From IMG/VR virus record IMGVR_UViG_3300049810_001172, positions 1-24,675 of that record: DNA of 24,675 nucleotides. One strand, 5' to 3'. The first letter of the stretch is position 1. The number at the start of each line of letters is the position of its first letter. A model generated the notes under the pieces. It was not told the origin of the DNA. It made no database searches and saw nothing but the letters and a program-made list of their open reading frames with translations. The stretch is from a virus. Shown piece by piece: positions 13,644-21,255 of this stretch. Made by a program: the position numbers and the translations under genes.

Positions 13644-14077
13644 TGGTAAAAATAATACTGAGAATGAATTTAGCCGACTTTATAAATACTAAATATGAAT
13701 CGGATGTGATTGATAGGCTTGATCTCATTTTTAAAGACTCGATACAATTTTACTTAAAGCTATGGTATGTAGATGGCACATTGAAAGCTAGTGAATTAAA
13801 AGACTTTTTATTAAAATACGAAAGTAGGCTACACTTTAAAACAAACATAAAAGTCGGCAGTGATTTAGGAATAAATGATTTTGTTTGGTTTGACATCCTT
13901 AATAAAAATAGTATATCCAATAGCAACAGAGTTAGATTTCAATATGCTTATAATCATAATTCAGATATTTTAAATGGTCTTAGCGAATTTCGTAAGTGTG
14001 CTAAATTTTGCACATCAGACAAACCACCTAAAAGAATACAGAAAAGGAATGATAATGAAAGTAGCAATCATAGGTAG
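13643..14077 (+). CDS. Protein of unknown function
   Basis: 144 residues, starting at the TAATG junction with the nuclease gene and overlapping the SLOG gene by 23 bases. I recognise no family. It has an N-terminal strand (MVKIILRMNLADFIN), a helical part (DVIDRLDLIFKDSIQFYLKLWYV cut by short turns), a mixed middle with FVWFDILNKN, and a basic, disordered-looking end (PPKRIQKRNDNESSNHR). There is no signal peptide, membrane segment or catalytic motif. The last 30 residues overlap the next gene's ribosome-binding site and may be constrained by it. Confidence 0.6.
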   Translation: MVKIILRMNLADFINTKYESDVIDRLDLIFKDSIQFYLKLWYVDGTLKASELKDFLLKYESRLHFKTNIKVGSDLGINDFVWFDILNKNSISNSNRVRFQYAYNHNSDILNGLSEFRKCAKFCTSDKPPKRIQKRNDNESSNHR

Positions 14078-14456
14078 TAGGAGATATGAAAATAGGAGAA
14101 GGATACAAGAATTCGTATTTAAGTTAAAAAATAAATATGGTGAAGAGTTAGAGATAGTAAGTGGTGGTCAAAAAGATGGGGCTGATGGTTTTGCAAAGAA
14201 ATATGCTTTAGAATTTGATATAAAATATTCAGAGTTCCCGCCTGCTCACTATTCATTTAATCAGCATTGTGTAAGAGAAAGTTATAGGTATGGTCGTCCA
14301 TATGCTGCATGGCACTACCACGATAGAAATAAACATTTGATTGAATACTCTGATGTGGTTGTTGCATTTACTTTGAAAGAAGAAATGACTTCTGGCACAG
14401 AAAGTGCTTTAAAAGAAGCAATAAAAAAAGAAAAAAAATATGTAATAATAAATTAG
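14055..14456 (+). CDS. SLOG-superfamily (YspA/YAcAr-like) nucleotide-binding protein
   Basis: 133 residues from ATG 14055, chosen because AAAAGG (14042-14047) is well spaced and the product then starts with the first Rossmann strand (MKVAIIGSRRYENRR). SGGQKDGAD (36-44) is the SLOG loop (GGxxGxD) that holds a nucleotide or nucleotide-like ligand. The end carries the second signature, SDVVVAF followed by SGTESALKEA, as in DprA/LOG/YspA relatives. A WHYHDRNKHLIEYSD segment sits between them. Family members bind or process nucleotides and are frequent in phages, but the role here is unknown. It is the last gene of the Nmad1 operon; a 38-base AT-rich gap follows. Confidence 0.75.
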   Translation: MKVAIIGSRRYENRRRIQEFVFKLKNKYGEELEIVSGGQKDGADGFAKKYALEFDIKYSEFPPAHYSFNQHCVRESYRYGRPYAAWHYHDRNKHLIEYSDVVVAFTLKEEMTSGTESALKEAIKKEKKYVIIN

Positions 14457-14463
14457 TTTTTAC

Positions 14464-14487
14464 TATTTATATACATATATACGGAGG
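14464..14487 (+). promoter_or_regulatory. AT-alternating gap with strong RBS, possible promoter
   Basis: The 38-base gap holds TATTTATATACATATATAC (14464-14482), resembling the TATATATGTATATAC stretch before the clamp gene, then GGAGG at 14483-14487, seven bases before ATG 14495. On the minus strand the first part reads TATAAATA, the T4 late-promoter -10 box, but no minus-strand gene is present, so I treat that as chance. Confidence 0.25.
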
Positions 14488-14494
14488 AAATGTT

Positions 14495-14683
14495 ATGTTG
14501 AAATTAACATCCGTAAAGTTATTAGACAATCTTTACAAAAAATTCAAAATAAGTAATTTAGATGATAACTTTACATTACAAAAGCTAATCAATCGTTCAA
14601 TGGACTTATACATCAATGACAACGATTTTAGAAATCAAATAAGTGAATACAAAAACCTTATACCAAGCGGAAGTTCTCTGTGA
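14495..14683 (+). CDS. Small ribbon-helix-helix-like protein
   Basis: 62 residues with a strong Shine-Dalgarno site. A short strand (LKLTSVKL) followed by helix LDNLYKKFKIS, a turn, and helix FTLQKLINRSMDLYI is the size and order of a ribbon-helix-helix (CopG/Arc-like) DNA-binding domain. The first strand is where such proteins contact DNA as dimers. It could be a phage transcription regulator, or an RNA-binding regulator in the place of T4 RegA; neither is proven. The stop overlaps the next start (GTGA). Confidence 0.5.
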   Translation: MLKLTSVKLLDNLYKKFKISNLDDNFTLQKLINRSMDLYINDNDFRNQISEYKNLIPSGSSL

Positions 14684-14913
14684 GAAAAGATATTTTAAAT
14701 GCGAGTAAACTTCATTTTGAAGCTCATATCGAAAAGCATAAAGTGAACGTAAACAACTTACTGAGAAATACTGTCGGTGTCGCTGAGCATTCTGATATTA
14801 TGGATACGATAGAAAAAGAGCTGGCAATTATAGCTGAATATGATGATAAGCTAAATGTATTAGAAAAATATTTTATGAAAGGTGAAAATAAAAAAGAGGT
14901 TATAAATGGTTAA
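14680..14913 (+). CDS. Small helical protein of unknown function
   Basis: 77 residues, starting with GTG 14680 in a GTGA overlap with the previous stop. The sequence is predicted all-helical and charged, with ASKLHFEAHIEKHKVNVNNL, then RNTVGVAEHSDIMDTIEKEL and a final YDDKLNVLEKYF coiled-coil-like segment. It resembles short conserved proteins of marine T4-like phages that I cannot assign a function. It overlaps the first glycosyltransferase gene by 8 bases and so is co-expressed with the glycan operon. Confidence 0.65.
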   Translation: MRKDILNASKLHFEAHIEKHKVNVNNLLRNTVGVAEHSDIMDTIEKELAIIAEYDDKLNVLEKYFMKGENKKEVING

Positions 14914-16309
14914 GAAAAAGATTTTACTATTATCAGATGATCTAAGAATGTCATCTGGTGTGGGAACAATGTCTCGTGAATTTGTTATGGGGACATTAAA
15001 AGATTTTGATTGGGTTCAAGTTGCTGGTGCTATTAAACATCCTGAAGCTGGTAAATTTATAGATATGAATGATGCTGTTCGTCAAGAAACTGGTATAAAA
15101 GATGCTTGTCTAAAAATAATTCCTACTGATGGTTATGGTAATCCTGGCTTAATAAGGCACGTAATTGCTACAGAAAAGCCAGATGCTATATTACATTATA
15201 CAGACCCTAGATTTTGGGAATGGTTGTATCAGATGGAGCACGAGATAAGAATGCAAATTCCAATTTTTTACTATAATATATGGGATGATTTACCTTATCC
15301 AATGTGGAACGAACCATTTTATGAGAGTTGTGATTTGATTATGAATATATCGAAACAAACTCATAATATCGTTACGAATGTTCGCAAGAATGTTCCTACA
15401 AATGATTGGAATAATACTTATGTGCCGCATGGTATAAATGAAAATAGCTATTATCCTATTAGATGGGATCATAAAGAGTATAAAGAAATGCTAGAGTTCA
15501 GAAAAGGCATGTTAGATAATGCTGATAAGGATTTTGTTGTATTTTGGAATAACAGAAACATCAGAAGAAAGTTACCCGGTGATGTAATACTGGCTTATAA
15601 ACTTTTTTGTGATATGTTGCCAAAAGAAAAGGCTGATAAATGTGTTTTAATAATGCATACTCAACCAATAGATCCGAATGGAACTGATTTACCAAAAGTT
15701 GTAGAGGCTGTATGTCCTGAGTATGATGTTGTATTTTCAACAGTAAAGTTAGACGATAAGAAACTTAACTTTTTATATAATATAGGAGATGTTCAACTTA
15801 ATATGGCTTCTAATGAAGGATTTGGTTTAACAACTTGTGAAGCTTTAATGGCTGGAACGCCGGTATCAGTTAATGTTACAGGTGGGTTACAGGATCAATG
15901 TGGCTTCAAATACAAAGGAGAGTTTTTAACATATAAAGATTATAGTTGGGTTCATTCACTACACGATGATAAAAAGTGGAAGGATAACGAAGATTTGACT
16001 TGGGGTGATTGGGTTAAGCCCGTCTGGCCATCTAATAGAAGTTTGCAAGGTTCTGTTCCTACACCATATATTTTTGATGACAGGCCTCGTGCTGAAGATT
16101 TTGCTGATGCTTTGAAAGAGTGGTATGATATTGGTGATGATAAGAGAAAAGAATGTGGCGACTTAGGTCATGAGTTTGTAATGAGCGATGATGCTATGAT
16201 GAGTGCTAAAGCTATGAGTAAAAACTTCACAGATCATATGACTACAGCATTAGAAAAATGGACAAAAAGAAAACGATTTACAATTTTTAATACTTCGGAG
16301 GCAATATGA
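14906..16309 (+). CDS. Glycosyltransferase, GT-B fold, GT4-like (1)
   Basis: 467 residues. The N-terminal Rossmann domain opens with KKILLLSDDLRMSSGVGTMS (glycine loop for the acceptor side). The C-terminal nucleotide-sugar domain carries NEGFGLTTCEALMAGTPV (303-320), the EX7E motif of GT4 with E304 and E312 in the expected places. The insert HYTDPRFWEWLYQMEHEIRM and VPHGINEN fit marine T4-phage glycosyltransferases. It transfers a sugar from an activated donor; donor and acceptor are unknown. The product should be cytoplasmic (no signal or membrane segment). Overlaps 8 bases with the gene before and 4 with the gene after. Confidence 0.87.
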   Translation: MVKKKILLLSDDLRMSSGVGTMSREFVMGTLKDFDWVQVAGAIKHPEAGKFIDMNDAVRQETGIKDACLKIIPTDGYGNPGLIRHVIATEKPDAILHYTDPRFWEWLYQMEHEIRMQIPIFYYNIWDDLPYPMWNEPFYESCDLIMNISKQTHNIVTNVRKNVPTNDWNNTYVPHGINENSYYPIRWDHKEYKEMLEFRKGMLDNADKDFVVFWNNRNIRRKLPGDVILAYKLFCDMLPKEKADKCVLIMHTQPIDPNGTDLPKVVEAVCPEYDVVFSTVKLDDKKLNFLYNIGDVQLNMASNEGFGLTTCEALMAGTPVSVNVTGGLQDQCGFKYKGEFLTYKDYSWVHSLHDDKKWKDNEDLTWGDWVKPVWPSNRSLQGSVPTPYIFDDRPRAEDFADALKEWYDIGDDKRKECGDLGHEFVMSDDAMMSAKAMSKNFTDHMTTALEKWTKRKRFTIFNTSEAI

Positions 16310-17643
16310 AGCCGTTATTGTTAGTTACAGGACCACCAGCAACCAGAAGTGGTTATGGTGCACATACAAGAGATTTAATTCATTCTTTACTTGATATGAA
16401 TAAATTTGATATTAAAATAAATTCATTGCCGTGGGGTAATTGTCCAATGAATGCTTTAAATGAACAGAATCCTAAAGATAAGCTAATAATCGACAGATTT
16501 GTGATTGATGGTAGAATAGAAAGGCAGCCTGAAATACACATTCAAGTTAGTGTTCCAAATGAATTCAATCCAATAGGAAAATACAATATTGGTATTACTG
16601 CTGGTATGGAAAGCACAGTGCCAGTTGCTTCGTGGATAGATGGTTTAAATAGAATGAACCTAAATATAGTTCCATCTAACTTCGTAAAACAAACATTTAA
16701 AAACGTATCATATGATAAGATAAATGAAATTACGAAAGAGCCTGTAGGTCAATTAAGAGTAGAAAGGCCTATGGAAGTTTTATTTGAAGGCGCTGATTTA
16801 AATATATATAAAAAAACCAAAGAGTTTTCTAAGGAATTGGTAAATGAAATCGATAAGATTTCTGAAAAGTTCGCATTTCTTTATACTGGTCATTGGTTGC
16901 AAGGAAAATTAGGTCATGACAGGAAAGATACAGGTATGTTAGTCAAGACTTTTTTAGAAACATTTAAGAATAAAAAGAATCCACCAGCATTACTTATGAA
17001 AACAAGCGGTGCCACATTTTCTGTAATAGATAGAAATGAAATACTGAGTAAGATTGAAAGTATTAAGGAAACTGTTTCTTATAAAACCTTACCTAATATT
17101 TATGTATTGCATGGTGACTTAGAGGACGATGAGATGAATGAATTGTATAATCATCCAAAAGTAAAAGCACATGTTACGTTTACGCATGGAGAAGGTTTTG
17201 GTCGTCCTTTATTAGAAGCTACTTTATCTGAAAAGCCAATTATTGCTCCTAATTGGAGTGGTCATATAGACTTTCTCAGTAAAGGTAATTCTGTATTATT
17301 ACCAGGAACATTGATTGATGTAGACAAATCTTCTATACCAAAGGATATGTTACAAGAGGGTGCTAAATGGTTTGGTGTAAACTATCAATATGCTGGTCAG
17401 ATGTTAATGAAGGTGTTAAAAGAAAATAAAAAGTATACTTTAAATGCTAAAAAAATGGCTATGTTTAATAGATCTAAATTTTCATTAGATAGTATGACTA
17501 AAGAATTTGAAAATATCTTAGACAAACATCTACCAAATTTTGAAGAACAGCCTCAAGCAGTTAATTTAAAGTTGCCTAAACTAAAAAAAGTTGGACAAAC
17601 TGCTCCATCTAAAATTAAATTACCTAAACTAAAGAAGGTGTAA
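16306..17643 (+). CDS. Glycosyltransferase, GT-B fold, GT4-like (2), with duplicated basic C-terminal motif
   Basis: 445 residues. The opening LLLVTGPPATRSGYGAHTRD is the acceptor-domain glycine loop. HGEGFGRPLLEATLSEKPI (294-312) is the EX7E donor motif (E296, E304), followed by WSGHIDFL. FLYTGHWLQGK at 191-201 begins the second Rossmann domain. The last 25 residues form a basic tail carrying KLPKLKKV twice (422-429 and 438-445). The two copies differ at five synonymous third bases and at no amino acid. Start ATG 16306 has GGAGG upstream (16297-16301) and overlaps the previous stop. It probably acts in the same pathway as its neighbour; the tail may be a docking or membrane-surface motif. 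Confidence 0.87.
   Translation: MKPLLLVTGPPATRSGYGAHTRDLIHSLLDMNKFDIKINSLPWGNCPMNALNEQNPKDKLIIDRFVIDGRIERQPEIHIQVSVPNEFNPIGKYNIGITAGMESTVPVASWIDGLNRMNLNIVPSNFVKQTFKNVSYDKINEITKEPVGQLRVERPMEVLFEGADLNIYKKTKEFSKELVNEIDKISEKFAFLYTGHWLQGKLGHDRKDTGMLVKTFLETFKNKKNPPALLMKTSGATFSVIDRNEILSKIESIKETVSYKTLPNIYVLHGDLEDDEMNELYNHPKVKAHVTFTHGEGFGRPLLEATLSEKPIIAPNWSGHIDFLSKGNSVLLPGTLIDVDKSSIPKDMLQEGAKWFGVNYQYAGQMLMKVLKENKKYTLNAKKMAMFNRSKFSLDSMTKEFENILDKHLPNFEEQPQAVNLKLPKLKKVGQTAPSKIKLPKLKKV
17569..17640 (+). repeat. Duplicated KLPKLKKV coding repeat
   Basis: Two 24-base units (17569-17592 and 17617-17640) encode the same octapeptide at the end of the second glycosyltransferase. Five of eight codons differ, all silently, so the peptide rather than the DNA seems to be conserved. 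Confidence 0.75.
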
Positions 17644-17644
17644 T

Positions 17645-18106
17645 ATGGCTGAAAAGAAAACAGATTGTCCTTTATGTAAGGATTTACATAATAATTGTTT
17701 TGTAGAAACTACAGAAGTTGAAGGTTTACCATTTGAATCCTATATGTGCTTCGGATGTGGTATGACTACAAACTCTTATTTCGCTGTGGATAGTGAAAAG
17801 TTAGAAGAGATGACTAAGAATAATTCTCAGCTAATGAATGATTTAAAAATAATTGATGACGAGAGAGGTTTAGTGTGGTATCCATCTGTGGTTAATATGG
17901 GAGAGAAAGGTATAATATTTCCTGATGGTTTGATTAATGACTGGCACTGGAATTATGCTAAGGTAATTGATGTTCCTGAAGATCAAAGAGAACATTTTGA
18001 TGGTCATGATAAAAGATTAGATATAGAAGGAGCTGAGAAGTTCGGTCAGTTTGAATTTATGGATGCCTGTAAGTCTATGGGAATAATACTAGACGCAGAT
18101 GCCTAA
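17645..18106 (+). CDS. Zinc-knuckle protein of unknown function
   Basis: 153 residues. The N-terminus has C8-X2-C11 (DCPLCKD) and a second CFGCG pair (C35, C38) about 24 residues on: a small zinc ribbon. The remainder is acidic, with WYPSVVNMGEKGIIFPDG and WHWNYAKVIDVPEDQREHFDG. Proteins of this make-up occur beside glycosyltransferases in marine T4-like phages as conserved hypotheticals; I know of no tested function. It follows the glycosyltransferase stop by one base and overlaps the next gene by 8 bases. Confidence 0.65.
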   Translation: MAEKKTDCPLCKDLHNNCFVETTEVEGLPFESYMCFGCGMTTNSYFAVDSEKLEEMTKNNSQLMNDLKIIDDERGLVWYPSVVNMGEKGIIFPDGLINDWHWNYAKVIDVPEDQREHFDGHDKRLDIEGAEKFGQFEFMDACKSMGIILDADA

Positions 18107-18512
18107 GATAAATTATAATTGGTCTAAAGTTGTAGCGGGTGATATAATTTCATTCGTATATAAAAATAAAAAAGGTAGTAGACTCCGTAGAACTATACTT
18201 GTATTAGATCCAAAAAGAGATAATTTATTGCACGGAATACAATTAGAAGTGTCTAATATTCCAACCAATCCAGAGATAAAAAAGATATTGAAAACCGCTG
18301 GTGATACTAAGATAGTAGATGAAAATAAGAAGGTGTATAGAGTGGCTTTAGATGGAAGTGCAAAAGATACTTACAAAAAGTTAAAGTCTTTGATAAAAAG
18401 ACACGGAATTTACAGAACTTATAAATACGATGTAGCTAGAAAGAGTCAAGTATCTTTAGAAGATTTAAAATTACCAATAGGTTTTATAAAAGAGATAAAA
18501 AATGAAAATTAG
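18099..18512 (+). CDS. Protein of unknown function, possible SH3-like barrel
   Basis: 137 residues. VVAGDIISFVYKNKKGSRLR, RTILVLDPKRDNLLHGIQLE and a basic helical part (DTYKKLKSLIKRHGIYRTYK) suggest a small beta barrel of the SH3/PemK-MazF shape followed by helices; this is a resemblance only. Strongly basic, so nucleic acid binding is possible. It lies between a zinc-ribbon gene and a GT2 gene with overlaps on both sides (8 and 11 bases), which argues that it is a real, co-translated gene. Confidence 0.6.
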   Translation: MPKINYNWSKVVAGDIISFVYKNKKGSRLRRTILVLDPKRDNLLHGIQLEVSNIPTNPEIKKILKTAGDTKIVDENKKVYRVALDGSAKDTYKKLKSLIKRHGIYRTYKYDVARKSQVSLEDLKLPIGFIKEIKNEN

Positions 18513-19155
18513 TTATGGTATTACAGTCCACAACGAAGCAGAAGAACTACAAAAGTTATTAGAAGTATTGAATAAGAATATAGATAAAGAAGATGAGATA
18601 GTAGTTTGTGTAGATGGAGATGACGAAAAAGTAGAAGCTGTTTTGGGTGAATCGTTGGATAGTCGGCATACCGATATTGTTTACAAAAGAAAGTTAGAAG
18701 GTGACTTTTCAGCTCAAAAAAATTCAGTTATAGAAAAGGCGAGCGGTGATTATATCTTTCATATTGATGCTGATGAATATCCACATAGACTATTATTACT
18801 ACAGATTAAAAGAATAATAGAAATGAATGATAATGTTGATTTAATTTGGATACCACGAGTTAATACAATTGATGGTATGGAACAAAAACACATTCAAAAA
18901 TGGGGCTGGAAAGTTTCAGATAAAGATTGGGTAAACTATCCTGATTATCAAGCTCGTGTATTTCGTAATCATAAAGATATAAGATGGACTAGACCATTAC
19001 ACGAATATATAAGCGGATGCAAAACTTATGCTCATTTGCCACCACAAGAAGAGCTAAGTTTATATCATCCAAAAACAATAGAAAAGCAAGAAAAACAAAA
19101 TATGTTTTACAATCAAAACTTTAGTAGAGAAATGAATAGTCGGAGTAGCTTGTGA
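18502..19155 (+). CDS. Glycosyltransferase family 2-like (GT-A fold)
   Basis: 217 residues, short for the family, so essentially the catalytic domain. KISYGITVHNEAEELQKLL is the donor-binding first strand; VVCVDGDDE (34-42) and FHIDADEYP (86-94) supply the DXD-type metal site at D89-A90-D91. LHEYI and the YQARVFRN segment match GT2 proteins that act on glycan chains. It is cytoplasmic. It overlaps its neighbours by 11 and 4 bases. The C-terminus ends abruptly after the acceptor helix, as in other phage GT2 proteins. Confidence 0.85.
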   Translation: MKISYGITVHNEAEELQKLLEVLNKNIDKEDEIVVCVDGDDEKVEAVLGESLDSRHTDIVYKRKLEGDFSAQKNSVIEKASGDYIFHIDADEYPHRLLLLQIKRIIEMNDNVDLIWIPRVNTIDGMEQKHIQKWGWKVSDKDWVNYPDYQARVFRNHKDIRWTRPLHEYISGCKTYAHLPPQEELSLYHPKTIEKQEKQNMFYNQNFSREMNSRSSL

Positions 19156-20078
19156 TATTTTGGAGAGTATTGGATAATAAGTTATATACAGTTGGTGAAG
19201 TTGACAGGTTAGGATTTGAAGATTCAGAAGGGCTGCGGGTGTCTGATGATTACATAGCTCAGAGAGAGTTTACAATTATGAGAACTGCTCATGGTGTGGG
19301 TGATTGGGGAATAATATCTGCTATGCCAAAACTGATTAAGAAAAAATACCCAAACAGCAAAGTTTACATTCCCTCTCCGAAGTTTCTTGAAAAATTATTT
19401 GGTGATATGAAATCAAATTGGGGTAATTGGAATAATCCCTTTGAAAATGTTAAGTATATCTTTGATAATAATCCATATGTAGATGGATATAAAGATTATA
19501 TTTTAGGAGAAATATATCACGATCATTATAGGATATATGATAAAGGTAATAAGGCAATACCATTAACTAAACAGATGTTAAAATTTTGGCAATTCAATGA
19601 AAGCGAATATGATGATTGTTCTCCTGAGTTATACTTTTCAGACGAAGAGAAATCTATTGGCGATGATATAATAAAAAGATTTGCTGGCGATACTGAATTT
19701 GGTGGTTTGCTTATAACCAACAGATTTGAAAGTAGTGGTGGTAGGTATGATGAAGAAAGTAATAAAATGTTGATTAACGCTCTCTTAGAAAAATGCGGAG
19801 ACTTGCCATTCTTTTACTGGACATATAAAAAGCCCGATGAACTACCCATAATTTTCAACAAATGTTTTGATATGAGAAATGTTCCTACTAGAATACAGCT
19901 ATATATAAGAACAAAAGCTAAGTTAAATATTGGCACTCATTGTGGATTTTTAGATTGTGTCGCAAGATACTCAAAAGTTTTTCAGATACAACGAGTATTC
20001 CCGCTAAATCAGAATATCGTAGAGGATGAATATTATATTAATAAGGATAACTATAAGGAAAAATTAGAATATGTTTAA
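19152..20078 (+). CDS. GT9/heptosyltransferase-like protein
   Basis: 308 residues from GTG 19152, in a GTGA overlap with the previous stop and with CGGAG six bases upstream. RTAHGVGDWGIISAMPKLIK followed by KKYPNSKVYIPSP resembles the first strand, glycine loop and helix of ADP-heptose/GT9 transferases (GDxxxxxPxLxxLKxxxP). GTHCGFLDCVARYSK near the C-terminus resembles the GT9 donor loop (GxHSGxxHxA). The middle (residues about 110-200) is unlike bacterial heptosyltransferases. It probably transfers a sugar in the same pathway. The assignment is moderate: the two signature regions fit but are diverged. Confidence 0.55.
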   Translation: MIFWRVLDNKLYTVGEVDRLGFEDSEGLRVSDDYIAQREFTIMRTAHGVGDWGIISAMPKLIKKKYPNSKVYIPSPKFLEKLFGDMKSNWGNWNNPFENVKYIFDNNPYVDGYKDYILGEIYHDHYRIYDKGNKAIPLTKQMLKFWQFNESEYDDCSPELYFSDEEKSIGDDIIKRFAGDTEFGGLLITNRFESSGGRYDEESNKMLINALLEKCGDLPFFYWTYKKPDELPIIFNKCFDMRNVPTRIQLYIRTKAKLNIGTHCGFLDCVARYSKVFQIQRVFPLNQNIVEDEYYINKDNYKEKLEYV

Positions 20079-21255
20079 AGAATTTTTAGATTTAGGTAGA
20101 CATCCTATTGCAAATGCATTTTTGCAAAAAGAAGATTTTGATAATGAGTTTTTATTTGATTTAAAAGTTTGTTGGGATGATGATTCAAAGCTGGTATCGA
20201 TAAAGAATTTCGTAGAGCCTGAAAGAATTTTTAATGAAGATTATCCTTATAATACTTCAAATTCTTTTCCAATGATAAAACACTTCTTTGATACTGCTGA
20301 AATGTTAAATAAAAGATTTGAACCAAAGAATGTATTGGAAATAGGTTCTAACTCAGGACCTTTCATTGAAAATTTTAGTAAAGAGGATTCTATTTGTGTA
20401 GAGCCTTGTGATAACTTTGCTAAAGTCACAGGTGATATGGGATACAAAACTTACACAGAGTTTTGGACAACCGAACTATCGAAGAAGATTAAAGAAGTAA
20501 GCGGTAAAAGAGATTTAATATATGCTGCTAATTGTATATGTCACATTCACGACTTAGATGACGCATTTTCAGCAGTAAGGGATTTACTTACCGATGATGG
20601 TGTATTTGTATTTGAAGATCCCTCATTACTTAAAATTTTAGAAAGAGGTTCTTACGATCAGATATATGATGAGCACCCTCATATATTTTCTGTAACTGCT
20701 TTAGGTAATATATTAAAGAGAAATGGATTGGTTATATTTGATGTGGATAATTTGTCAGTTCATGGCGGTTCAAATAGAATCTATGCAAAGAAGCCAAATA
20801 TACCATCTAATAATACTATTAGTGGTAATGTTTTACAAAACCTAAGAAAAGAAGATGAGTTTGGGATAAACAGTTTTGAAACCTACGAGGTATTTGCCAA
20901 AAGAGTTCAATTTTCAAAGGAAGAGTTATTGAGATGTTTAGGAAACCTAAGACACAATGGTAAAAAGATTATGTGTATAGGTGCTACTGCAAAATCTACT
21001 ACTGTATTTAATTATTGTGGAATTGGAACAGATTTAATCGATGTAATTACAGATACCACTATAGATAAGCAACACACATTTGCTCCAGGTTCTCATATTC
21101 CTATTTTACCTCCTGATGAGGTCAATTTAAATGATTATGATTATATTTTCTTAGGAGCTTGGAATTTTAAAGATGTGATAATGAAAAACGAAGAAGAGTT
21201 CGTGAATAACGGTGGTAAGTTTATAACTCATGTGCCGGAAGTAACAACTTTCTAA
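20071..21255 (+). CDS. SAM-dependent C-methyltransferase (deoxysugar type)
   Basis: 394 residues with the three-part build of TylC3/NovU/EvaC enzymes, which methylate a carbon of a dTDP-4-keto-deoxysugar: an N-terminal part with LDLGRHPIANAFL (7-18) and FNEDYPYNTSNS; a SAM-binding domain with VLEIGSNSGPF (88-98), DEHPHIFSVTAL (200-211) and VHGGSNRIYA (230-239); and a C-terminal Rossmann part beginning KIMCIGATAKSTTVFNYCGI, corresponding to GYGAxxKgxxxLny. The N-terminal zinc cysteines of the family (CXXC...CXXC) are mostly missing: the protein starts after the first pair and LKVCWDDDSKLV keeps only one of the second, so the metal site is probably lost. It overlaps 8 bases with the gene before and forms TAATG with the next. 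Confidence 0.85.
   Translation: MFKEFLDLGRHPIANAFLQKEDFDNEFLFDLKVCWDDDSKLVSIKNFVEPERIFNEDYPYNTSNSFPMIKHFFDTAEMLNKRFEPKNVLEIGSNSGPFIENFSKEDSICVEPCDNFAKVTGDMGYKTYTEFWTTELSKKIKEVSGKRDLIYAANCICHIHDLDDAFSAVRDLLTDDGVFVFEDPSLLKILERGSYDQIYDEHPHIFSVTALGNILKRNGLVIFDVDNLSVHGGSNRIYAKKPNIPSNNTISGNVLQNLRKEDEFGINSFETYEVFAKRVQFSKEELLRCLGNLRHNGKKIMCIGATAKSTTVFNYCGIGTDLIDVITDTTIDKQHTFAPGSHIPILPPDEVNLNDYDYIFLGAWNFKDVIMKNEEEFVNNGGKFITHVPEVTTF

Noticed and set aside
14464-14471. T4 late-promoter box TATAAATA on the minus strand
   Set aside because: No minus-strand gene is present in the window and the region is an AT alternation where the octamer is expected by chance.
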